Assembly (NCBI GenBank): GCA_041547565.1 | Contig: JBFEUI010000014.1 | Location: 1-39,822, forward strand | Source of the DNA: JBFEUI01 sp041547565 | GTDB lineage: Bacteria; Pseudomonadota; Gammaproteobacteria; Thiohalomonadales; Thiohalomonadaceae | DNA length: 39,822 nt | Direction: 5' to 3' | Shown: positions 16,846 to 24,370 of the stretch, in pieces | Position numbering within the stretch: the first letter of the stretch is position 1 | How the letters are laid out: each line of letters starts with the position of its first letter | The notes under the pieces: generated by a model | Seen by the model: the letters and a program-made list of their open reading frames with translations, nothing else | Database searches by the model: none | Told to the model about the DNA's origin: nothing | Translations under genes and position numbers: made by a program

Positions 16846-17535
16846 GTGAAAAATAAAAAAAAGGCCGTGGTGCTGGTCTCCGGTGGGCTTGATTCGGCCA
16901 CCGTGCTCGCTATTGCCCGTAACGAGGGTTATCAGTGTTATGCCCTGAGCTTCGACTACGGCCAGCGTCACCGTTGTGAACTGGAGGCGGCGCGCAAGGT
17001 GGCGCAAGCACTGGGGGCTGAAGAGCATCGTTGCATTCAACTCGACCTGCGCCAGTTCGGCGGTTCAGCACTGACCGACGACAGCATCGCTGTGCCGCAA
17101 CAGATGGGGGAGGGGATCCCCGTGACCTATGTGCCGGCGCGCAATACCATCTTCCTGTCGCTCGCCCTGGCCTGGGCCGAGGTGCTGGAGTCGGTCGATA
17201 TCTTCATCGGTGTCAATGCGGTGGACTATTCCGGCTATCCTGATTGCCGTCCCGAGTTTATCCAGGCCTATGAGAAGATGGCCAATCTGGCCACCCGTGC
17301 CGGTATCGAAGGCAGGCACACCACCATTCATACCCCGCTTATCGACCTGAGCAAGGCCGAGATCATCCAGACCGGGACAGGCCTGGGCGTCGAGTATGGC
17401 CTGACCGTCTCCTGCTATAACCCGGATGCGGCGGGGCGTGCCTGCGGCGTGTGCGATTCCTGTCGCCTGCGCGCGGCCGGATTTGCCCGTGCCGGGGTGG
17501 CGGATCCCACGCCCTACCAGCCGCGCAGCGACTGA
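16846..17535 (+). CDS. queC: 7-cyano-7-deazaguanine synthase QueC
   Basis: This 229-residue ATP-dependent enzyme turns 7-carboxy-7-deazaguanine into preQ0. The PP-loop is VSGGLDSAT near the N-terminus, and four zinc cysteines lie near the C-terminus (SCYNPD, RACGVCDSCRLR). Start is GTG 16846 after a weak site; the opening KNKKKAVVLVSGG is normal. It is separated from queE by 251 nt of repeats, so it may have its own transcript. Confidence 0.95.
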   Translation: MKNKKKAVVLVSGGLDSATVLAIARNEGYQCYALSFDYGQRHRCELEAARKVAQALGAEEHRCIQLDLRQFGGSALTDDSIAVPQQMGEGIPVTYVPARNTIFLSLALAWAEVLESVDIFIGVNAVDYSGYPDCRPEFIQAYEKMANLATRAGIEGRHTTIHTPLIDLSKAEIIQTGTGLGVEYGLTVSCYNPDAAGRACGVCDSCRLRAAGFARAGVADPTPYQPRSD

Positions 17536-17759
17536 ACGGCCGAACCACCCGGTAATTGCCTGCAGTAAATGAAATAATTCTCGTTTCCATGCGTCCTATG
17601 CGGTAGTTCGGGGATCCCCTTACCCCCTTCCGGTACTGGCTATTGTGTCGGGAATCGGATATTTTGTCGGCTGTGCGTGGGAGGGGGATTGGAAATAGAT
17701 GCTACGCACGCGATAAATATAAAATTATATATGTGCACCAAACTCTGAGGGTTATCTGA
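17536..17759. other. 224-bp spacer between queC and yedE-like gene
   Basis: It contains a perfect palindrome GGGGATCCCC near 17611 without U-tract, and an AT-rich stretch (about 17710-17735) that could hold the promoter of the next gene. I see no clear -35/-10 pair and no coding sequence. Confidence 0.3.
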
Positions 17760-19022
17760 ATGTTGTTTGAATCCTTTGCCGAGGCGCATTCTGCGCTGCT
17801 CTGGTCGACCTTTGCCATCGCCCTGGTGATGGGTGCGGTGGTCAATAAAACCAATTTCTGTACCATGGGCGCCGTGTCGGACATGGTGAATATGGGGGAC
17901 TTTGGCCGCTTCCGGGCCTGGCTGCTGGCCATGGCGGTTGCCATTATCGGTATGCTGATTCTTGAATCCGCCGGCCTGGCCAATCCCGATAGCAGCTTTC
18001 CCCCCTACCGCGGCAGCCAGTTGATCTGGGCCGAAAACCTGCTCGGCGGCCTGCTGTTCGGTATCGGCATGACGCTGGCAAGCGGCTGTGGTAACAAGAC
18101 CCTGATTCGCATCGGTGGCGGGAATCTCAAATCGATTGTTGTGTTTGTGATTATCGGTGTCATTGCCTATTTCATGACCAATCCCTTCCCGGGCTCGGAT
18201 CAAACACTCTTCTCCGTGATTTTCTATGACTGGATCCGCCCGCTGGCCATCAGCCTGCAGGGCAAGCAGGACCTGGGGTCACTGGTCAGCATGCAAGCTG
18301 CCGCCACTGCCCGCATGGCAATTGGCGGCGTTATCGCACTGCTGCTGCTGGGCTATGCCTTCAAGTCGGCCGAGTTCCGCGGCAGTTTCGACAATATCCT
18401 CGGCGGTGTGCTGGTGGGGCTTGCGGTGTTGGCGGCCTGGTATGTCAGCAGCAATGTGATGATTGACGCCGATGGCGATGCCTACAGCCTTGCCGGTTTC
18501 TATGGCGAGTGGGAGATGATGTCCGACTCGGCAGAGGGTAAACCGGCTGCTGCTGCACCGCTGCAGCCCCAGTCCTTCACCTTTATCAACCCGATGGGAC
18601 AGACCTTCGGTTTTGTCACCGGGGGGCTGAGCAGCGCGCTGCTGACCTTCGGTATTATGTCGGTGTTCGGTGTTATCGCCGGTTCCCTATTGTGGTCGGT
18701 TGTCAGCCGCAGCTTCCGCATCGAGTGGTTCGTCAACTTCAGGGATTTCCTCAATCACGCCATCGGCGCGGTACTGATGGGCCTCGGTGGTGTCCTGGCG
18801 ATGGGCTGCACCATCGGCCAGGCGGTCACGGGCATCTCCACCCTGGCACTCGGTTCGTTCATCGCCTTCGGCGGGATCGTACTGGGTAGCGCCCTGACAA
18901 TGAAAATCCAGTACTACAAGATGGTCTACGAGGAGGAGGCCACCTTCATGAAGGCGCTGGTGACCTCGCTGGTGGACTTCAAACTGCTGCCCGGCGCGAT
19001 GCGCAAGCTGGAAAACATTTAA
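17760..19022 (+). CDS. YeeE/YedE-family sulfur-compound permease
   Basis: This 420-residue polytopic inner-membrane protein is of the YeeE/YedE (TsuA-like) family, whose studied member imports thiosulfate. Three cysteine motifs mark the pathway: VNKTNFCTMGAVSD (near 35), TLASGCGNKTLIRIGGGN (near 115) and LAMGCTIGQAVTGIS (near 345). A loop at about 240-275 (SAEGKPAAAAPLQPQ) is a low-complexity periplasmic or cytoplasmic linker. GAGGG lies before ATG 17760. A partner TusA-like gene is not adjacent, but tusA is in the window at 37809. The position between queC and tRNA-Lys looks like an insertion into a conserved order. Exact substrate inferred. Confidence 0.88.
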   Translation: MLFESFAEAHSALLWSTFAIALVMGAVVNKTNFCTMGAVSDMVNMGDFGRFRAWLLAMAVAIIGMLILESAGLANPDSSFPPYRGSQLIWAENLLGGLLFGIGMTLASGCGNKTLIRIGGGNLKSIVVFVIIGVIAYFMTNPFPGSDQTLFSVIFYDWIRPLAISLQGKQDLGSLVSMQAAATARMAIGGVIALLLLGYAFKSAEFRGSFDNILGGVLVGLAVLAAWYVSSNVMIDADGDAYSLAGFYGEWEMMSDSAEGKPAAAAPLQPQSFTFINPMGQTFGFVTGGLSSALLTFGIMSVFGVIAGSLLWSVVSRSFRIEWFVNFRDFLNHAIGAVLMGLGGVLAMGCTIGQAVTGISTLALGSFIAFGGIVLGSALTMKIQYYKMVYEEEATFMKALVTSLVDFKLLPGAMRKLENI

Positions 19023-19124
19023 CGAGAGCGGTAAGCCCCTGTGCGGCGCTGGCGGAATGTGGGCGGATTCCACATTCCGCCGCCGTACCAGTCTCCTGCC
19101 CATGCATTTTTTTCCACATCGGGC

Positions 19125-19152
19125 TTGCCATTTTCAGCAAAATAGGTAGGAT
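19125..19152 (+). promoter_or_regulatory. Promoter of tRNA-Lys
   Basis: TTGCCA (19125-19130), 16-bp spacer, TAGGAT (19147-19152), then a GC-rich discriminator (GCGCCTCCC) as in stringently controlled stable-RNA promoters. The predicted start lies just upstream of the tRNA at 19166. Confidence 0.6.
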
Positions 19153-19165
19153 ATGCGCCTCCCAA

Positions 19166-19241
19166 GGGCCGTTAGCTCAGTCGGTAGAGCAGCTGACTTT
19201 TAATCAGTTGGTCGAAGGTTCGAATCCTTCACGGCCCACCA
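19166..19241 (+). tRNA. tRNA-Lys (UUU)
   Basis: 76 nt with encoded CCA. Acceptor arm GGGCCGT pairs with ACGGCCC. Anticodon stem GCTGA/TCAGT encloses loop CTTTTAA with anticodon TTT. The T-loop GGTTCGAATCC is standard. Confidence 0.97.
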
Positions 19242-19250
19242 TACGGATAC

Positions 19251-19280
19251 AAAGCCCGCTCGTTATGAGCGGGCTTTTTT
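19251..19280 (+). terminator. Intrinsic terminator after tRNA-Lys
   Basis: AAAGCCCGCTC, loop GTTAT, GAGCGGGCTTT form an 11-bp stem ending in a run of six T, 10 nt after the tRNA CCA. Confidence 0.9.
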
Positions 19281-19356
19281 GTTTCAGTGTTACCGGACGC
19301 ATTGACCTGTCTTGTGCAGGCTTGGCGGGTCCGGTCAACGGCATTGCCCCTTCCGC

Positions 19357-19376
19357 TTATCAGTCTTCTCTGATAA
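19357..19376. promoter_or_regulatory. LysR-type-like perfect dyad before the DabA operon
   Basis: TTATCAG (19357-19363), TCTTCT, CTGATAA (19370-19376): perfect 7-bp arms, 20 bp overall. It lies between the tRNA terminator and the first ORF of the operon (19415). The TTATC...GATAA symmetry with T-N11-A spacing fits LysR-type sites, the family of CbbR that controls CO2-fixation genes. The regulator itself is not in the window. Confidence 0.5.
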
Positions 19377-19414
19377 TCTCAAGCGCTTACGATCAATAAT
19401 AATTACTCCCGAAT

Positions 19415-19567
19415 ATGGCCAAGTGTAAGTCATGTTTTCTCGAGGCGGCCTGCAAGCGCACCAAACTGCCGTTTTGCCCCCTCCTCCTTTATGCGGTGCT
19501 GCTCGCTGTAATTGCTATCCCGGCCATACTGCTCTGGATTAACCGTGGCATGTTGAACATCGGTTAG
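19415..19567 (+). CDS. 50-aa Cys-rich single-span membrane peptide (putative)
   Basis: ATG 19415 to TAG 19567 encodes 50 residues. The N-terminal part has four cysteines, C4, C7, C13 and C21 (MAKCKSCFLEAACK, then PFC). It is followed by one hydrophobic helix (about 22-42, LLLYAVLLAVIAIPAILLW) and a short tail ending NIG. Codon use matches neighbouring genes. It ends 13 nt before the NuoM-like gene, suggesting cotranscription. No Shine-Dalgarno is seen, and an in-frame stop lies just upstream. I do not recognise the family. The Cys pattern could bind metal or sense redox/sulfur state; this is inference. Confidence 0.5.
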   Translation: MAKCKSCFLEAACKRTKLPFCPLLLYAVLLAVIAIPAILLWINRGMLNIG

Positions 19568-19580
19568 CCGCTTTAATCAT

Positions 19581-21047
19581 ATGTACACCTTGACGCTGTT
19601 ATTGCTAATGCCTCTCATCGGTGCGGCCTTGATCGCCGTGCTGCCGGCAGGGAATAACAGGCTCATCAGGAGTGTTGCCACACTCGCCTCGGGCGCGGCC
19701 CTGCTGTGGTCGTGGGGGCTGATTGCACGCTTTGACACGGCTTCTGCCGCACTGCAGTTCAGCGAAACGGTACCCTGGAATACCCGTCTTGGCACCTCCT
19801 ATGCGCTCGGTATAGACGGGTTCTCCTTTCCCATGGTGCTGCTCGCCACCCTGTTGACATTCATCGCCATCCTCGCCTCCGGCAGTATCCGGGAGAGGGT
19901 CAAGGGCTACTACTTTCTGGTGTTGACCCTGGAATCGGCCATGCTGGGCGTGTTCATGGCACAGGACTGGTCGCTGTTCTACATCTTCTGGGAACTGACC
20001 CTGATACCGCTGTTTTTCCTCATCGACCGCTGGGGGGGGAAGCAGCGCCACATGTCGGCACTGAATTTTGTCCTCTATACCATGGGCGGATCGGTGTTTA
20101 TGCTGCTGAGCCTGCTGGTGCTGTTCGATACGCTCCCCGGGCACTCCTTTTCCATGGCGGCGATGACCGCCGGTGCCCAGCAGTTGCCGGCGCATACCCA
20201 GTTGTTGATCTTCCTCGGGCTTCTCATCGGTTTCGGGGTGAAGATGCCGATATTTCCCCTGCATGGCTGGCTGCCCCTGGCCCATGTGGAGGCCCCCAGT
20301 CCGATTTCCATCCTGCTCTCCGGCATCCTGCTCAAGATGGGTGCCTACGGCCTCATTCGTGCCGCCACCATGCTGCCCGAGGCGGTCGTGGCGCTGCAGG
20401 GCGTGCTGGCGGGACTGGCCCTGTTCAGCCTCATCTATGGCGGCCTGCTGGCATGGCGTCAGAGTGATCTGAAAAAGATGATCGCCTACTCGTCGGTCAG
20501 CCACATGGGGGTGGTGTTGCTGGGTATCGCCGCGCTCAATATCGCGGGGCTGACCGGGGCGCTAATGCAGATGGTGGCGCATGGCCTGGTGGCCGGGGCG
20601 ACCTTCCTGCTGGTCGGCTTGCTGTATGAACGCACCCACACCCGCGACATCGGCCACTACAGTTCACTGGTCCGGGTGACACCGAGGTTTGCCTTTTTCA
20701 CCATTATCGCCTTTGTCGGTGCCGTGGGCATGCCGGGTACGGCCGGATTTGTTGCCGAACTGCATGCCATTGTCGGCGGTTTCGAGCGCTGGGGCTGGCT
20801 TGTCATGCTCCTCAGTGTCGGGGTGTTGATTAGCGCCGCCTATGCCATTCGTACCGTGGGCCGCCTGTTCACCGGCCCGGTGCGTCCGGAAATGCGCGAT
20901 ATCGACGACCTGCGTCCGGCAGAGCTGGCGGCGGCAAGCGTACTGGTATCCGGGATTGTGTTAATCGGGATCTTCCCGGCGGCCACGCTGGAACTGATGA
21001 ACGCGTCGGTCACCCAGTTGAGCACCCTGTTCAGCGGAAGAATGTGA
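19581..21047 (+). CDS. NuoM-like antiporter subunit of DabA operon (subunit 1)
   Basis: This 488-residue protein has about 14 membrane helices and the proton-antiporter PF00361-type core of complex I NuoM. The key residues are kept: Glu138 in FWELTLIP, Lys221 in GFGVKMPIFPLHGWLP, Lys252 in LLKMGAYGLIR, a His in QMVAHGLVAGAT and a Glu in GFVAELHAI. Other complex I genes (NuoA, H, J, K, quinone or FeS subunits) are absent, so it is not part of a respiratory complex I here. With DabA it would form an energy-coupled inorganic-carbon transporter, with ions driving CO2 hydration or uptake. Its TGA overlaps a GTG, 15 nt upstream of the preferred dabA start. Confidence 0.87.
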   Translation: MYTLTLLLLMPLIGAALIAVLPAGNNRLIRSVATLASGAALLWSWGLIARFDTASAALQFSETVPWNTRLGTSYALGIDGFSFPMVLLATLLTFIAILASGSIRERVKGYYFLVLTLESAMLGVFMAQDWSLFYIFWELTLIPLFFLIDRWGGKQRHMSALNFVLYTMGGSVFMLLSLLVLFDTLPGHSFSMAAMTAGAQQLPAHTQLLIFLGLLIGFGVKMPIFPLHGWLPLAHVEAPSPISILLSGILLKMGAYGLIRAATMLPEAVVALQGVLAGLALFSLIYGGLLAWRQSDLKKMIAYSSVSHMGVVLLGIAALNIAGLTGALMQMVAHGLVAGATFLLVGLLYERTHTRDIGHYSSLVRVTPRFAFFTIIAFVGAVGMPGTAGFVAELHAIVGGFERWGWLVMLLSVGVLISAAYAIRTVGRLFTGPVRPEMRDIDDLRPAELAAASVLVSGIVLIGIFPAATLELMNASVTQLSTLFSGRM

Positions 21048-21061
21048 GGGGAGTACGGACC

Positions 21062-24000
21062 GTGAGCCAGCCGAACCAACCCTCCGGGCAACAAGATATG
21101 CGGCAGCGTCTGCGCGAGGCGATCGGCCACTTTGAGCATGTGCTGCCCGGTCAGGCGCCGATAAAGGATTTTGTCCATCACAACACATTGCACGGTTTCC
21201 AGCACCTGAGCTTTCCCGAGGCGCTGATGGAGGCCGAGAAGGTGACCGGCAACCACGGTTATCTCCCGCAACAGCAGTTTCGGCGCTATTACCGGGAGGG
21301 ACGTATTGACCGGGATGACCTGATCGCCGTGCTCGACAGGGATAAAAGCCTGAGTGCAAAAAAAGAGATCACTGAGATTGCCGGGCGTAAACTGTGCTAC
21401 CGGGATGTTTATCTTGCCGCACTGGTTCACGACCTGAAACCGCTGACAGCCTGTGAACTGAGCTGGCAGATAGAGGAGAACAACGCTCTTGCCTCATTCC
21501 GGCAGGATGTGCCGGAGGCGAGCCGCGAGCGCCTGCTGGAGACGGCCGGGACGGAAGGGCATGCTGCTGCTGCGGCTGCCATCGATGACCTCTGGGCCGC
21601 CTGCCTTGAGGTGCTGGGCCTTGACTACTTTATTCTCCACCCTGAAGAGATGCTGGATCTCTCACCCGAGCAGGCGGAGCAGATGCTATCGCAGTTGCTT
21701 AACGAGGAGGACGGCACCCAGGACCTGCCCATGGTGCACTTCCTGGCACGCAAGGAGGCCGCGGGCCTTCTGGATGAGCTGTGGGGTCAGGTCGGGCCGG
21801 AGAAAACCCTTGGTGCCCTGGTTCAGGCGTTGAGCGGCAGGAGCCTGCTGGATGAGTTGCGCCCCTACCTTGCCCGCCATCTTGCCTCCTACCTTGATCA
21901 GGGGGTGGCGGCATGGCACAACCCCGAACGAAGCAACGGTTTCTATACCGCCTGGATAAAAAGCGCCGCTACCGAGATGGCATGGCTGTTTGAAGGGCTG
22001 CCCGACTGGCATTTTACCCTTGAGTCGCTGTCGGAAGATCCGCTCGATGCGGTGATCGAGAGTCTGCAGCTTATGGGTATACCCGAGCAGCACTGGGAGC
22101 ACTACCTGGAGCGCCTGGCCCTGGAGTTGCCGGGCTGGTCGGGGATGTTCCTGTGGCGCCACAATCACCCGGGTTACGAAGGGTTTGATGAGTATCCGGT
22201 CGAAATGCTCGACTATCTGGCCGTGAGGCTGGTGCTGGAGCGGGTTTTCGCACAGCGTGTTTGCCGCGAGGAGTGGCAGGTGGAAGCCAATCTGGACGTG
22301 TTGCGCTGGTATTTCAGGCGTCGCCGCTCAGAGCTCTATGTCCGCTTTGTCTTGTTTAACGAGCGTCTGCCGGAGTATCTGGCCACGCAGGTCCAGCGCC
22401 TGCTCGACCGCACCCCGCTGCCATCGTCCGAGTATCAGCAATGGCAGCATATGGCGGACATGATCTGGACGTGGCGGCAGAGTCCGGCGGCGGACAGGCC
22501 CTCCGGCTACACCGTCTATCGTAACGGCTGGCGCCTGTTCCTGCTGGCACAGTACCTGGGAATGAGCGCTGGCGAGGTGCGCCAGCTTGACGATGATGCA
22601 CTGGCGCATATCTTCTCCACCATTGACTGCCTCTCGCCCAATCGCGCCGGTTTTATCTGGCTGCAGGCCTATGAGCGCCACTACCGGGAGCAGATATTCA
22701 ATGCCCTGGTCAGCAACCACCGCCGTGGCCGCTGGGCAGTACGGACACAACGGCCGGCGGCACAGGTCGTCTTCTGTATGGATGAGCGGGAGGAGGCCAT
22801 CCGGCGCCACCTGGAGGAGATGGCCCCCGATGTGGAGACGCTGGGGGCGGCTGCCCACTTCAGTGTGCCCAACTTTTATCGGGGTCTGGATGATGAGCAG
22901 GCGACTGGACTGACCCCCGTGGTACTGGTGCCCAGCCATGAGGTGAGGGAAGTGGCCCAGCCGGGACAGGAGGCGCTGCTCTCTTTACACCGCGCTCGCC
23001 GTGCCCTGCACCTGCGCATCAAGGACCTGTTCTTCCAGGGAACCCGCCGCAATCTGATCAGCACCGCCGCGCTGCTTGCGGTGGCGGCACCGGTGGCGCT
23101 GCCGGTGATGGTGGCCAAGTTAGTGGCGCCGCTGGCTACGGGACGGCTGAGTGAGCGGCTGCGTCGTTGGTTCGAACACGACCGCATCGCAACGCGCCTG
23201 GCGGTTAGTGCCGAGCAGGTCAAACCGGATGCCTCGCCCGACAATCGACAGCTCGGCTTTACCGATCTGGAACAGGCCGACCGGGTCGAGGCCTTCCTGC
23301 AGAATATCGGCCTGGTAAGCGGCTTTGCCCCCCTGACGGTAATCATGGGGCACGGCTCCAACAGCCAGAACAATCCCCATCTCGCCGCCTATGATTGTGG
23401 CGCCTGCAGTGGACGGCACAGCGGTCCCAATGCCCGTATCTTTGCCGCGATGGCGAACCGTCCCGAGGTGCGGGCCATCCTCGAGGAGCGCGGTATCACG
23501 ATTCCCGGGGATACCTGGTTTCTCGGTGCCGAGCACAACACCTGCCACGAGGGCATTATCTGGTACGACACTGACCTGGTGCCCGAACCGCTGCGGGGGC
23601 GTTTTGCCAGGCTGCGCGAAGACATCGATGCGGCGACCGTGGGCTCGGCCCATGAACGTTGCCGCCGACTGGCCTCGGCACCTGATGCGCCCACGCGCGA
23701 GCAGGCAGCAAAACATATCGCCGGTCGTGCGGTCGATTTCAGCCAGGCCCGCCCCGAGCTGGGCCATGCCACCAACGCGGTGGCCGTGATCGGCCGCCGT
23801 TCAGTCAGCCAGGGCGCCTTTTTCGACCGGCGCATGTTCCTCATCTCCTACGACCCCAATATCGACCCTGATGGCACGGTGCTGGAACGCCTGTTGCTGG
23901 CAAACGGTCCGGTGGGGGCCGGTATCAACCTGGAGTACTACTTCTCCACCGTGAATAACGAACAGTACGGATGCGGCACCAAGGTGATGCACAACGTAAC

Positions 24001-24370
24001 CGGGTTGTTTGGGGTGATGGATGGGGCGGCCAGCGATCTGCGTACCGGTCTGCCGAGCCAGATGATCGAGATCCATGAGCCGATGCGGCTGCAGGTGATC
24101 GTGGAGGCGACCACGGCGATGCTGACAGAGATCTACATGCGTCAGCCGCCCCTGCAGGAGTTGATCGGCAACGGCTGGCTGCTGGTCTCCGCCATTCACC
24201 CCGAGAGTGGTGAAATATCGGTGTTCGAACCGGACAAGGGTTTTGTGCCGTGGCAGGGGCAGCAAGCCGGGTTGCCCGAGGTTGAGCATTCCGCGGCCTG
24301 GTATGCAGGCCATTGCGGGCCGCTTGCCCCGGCACTGATCCGCCAGCCGGAGGTGATCGCAAATGATTGA
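21062..24370 (+). CDS. dabA: DabA-type (DUF2309) inorganic-carbon transporter subunit
   Basis: I prefer GTG 21062 (GGGGAG 8 nt upstream) over an in-frame GTG at 21044 that overlaps the previous stop. The 1102-residue product belongs to DUF2309/DabA, a beta-carbonic-anhydrase-like peripheral membrane protein that pairs with a NuoL/M-like DabB to take up CO2/bicarbonate. The zinc site is visible: Cys572 and Asp574 in VFCMDEREEAI, His764 in MGHGSNSQNNPH and Cys779 in YDCGACSGR, with the His-Cys spacing of 15 known from Halothiobacillus DabA. It is longer than that roughly 800-residue protein, with about 200 extra residues before the zinc site. Its end overlaps the next gene by 8 nt. Confidence 0.93.
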   Translation: MSQPNQPSGQQDMRQRLREAIGHFEHVLPGQAPIKDFVHHNTLHGFQHLSFPEALMEAEKVTGNHGYLPQQQFRRYYREGRIDRDDLIAVLDRDKSLSAKKEITEIAGRKLCYRDVYLAALVHDLKPLTACELSWQIEENNALASFRQDVPEASRERLLETAGTEGHAAAAAAIDDLWAACLEVLGLDYFILHPEEMLDLSPEQAEQMLSQLLNEEDGTQDLPMVHFLARKEAAGLLDELWGQVGPEKTLGALVQALSGRSLLDELRPYLARHLASYLDQGVAAWHNPERSNGFYTAWIKSAATEMAWLFEGLPDWHFTLESLSEDPLDAVIESLQLMGIPEQHWEHYLERLALELPGWSGMFLWRHNHPGYEGFDEYPVEMLDYLAVRLVLERVFAQRVCREEWQVEANLDVLRWYFRRRRSELYVRFVLFNERLPEYLATQVQRLLDRTPLPSSEYQQWQHMADMIWTWRQSPAADRPSGYTVYRNGWRLFLLAQYLGMSAGEVRQLDDDALAHIFSTIDCLSPNRAGFIWLQAYERHYREQIFNALVSNHRRGRWAVRTQRPAAQVVFCMDEREEAIRRHLEEMAPDVETLGAAAHFSVPNFYRGLDDEQATGLTPVVLVPSHEVREVAQPGQEALLSLHRARRALHLRIKDLFFQGTRRNLISTAALLAVAAPVALPVMVAKLVAPLATGRLSERLRRWFEHDRIATRLAVSAEQVKPDASPDNRQLGFTDLEQADRVEAFLQNIGLVSGFAPLTVIMGHGSNSQNNPHLAAYDCGACSGRHSGPNARIFAAMANRPEVRAILEERGITIPGDTWFLGAEHNTCHEGIIWYDTDLVPEPLRGRFARLREDIDAATVGSAHERCRRLASAPDAPTREQAAKHIAGRAVDFSQARPELGHATNAVAVIGRRSVSQGAFFDRRMFLISYDPNIDPDGTVLERLLLANGPVGAGINLEYYFSTVNNEQYGCGTKVMHNVTGLFGVMDGAASDLRTGLPSQMIEIHEPMRLQVIVEATTAMLTEIYMRQPPLQELIGNGWLLVSAIHPESGEISVFEPDKGFVPWQGQQAGLPEVEHSAAWYAGHCGPLAPALIRQPEVIAND

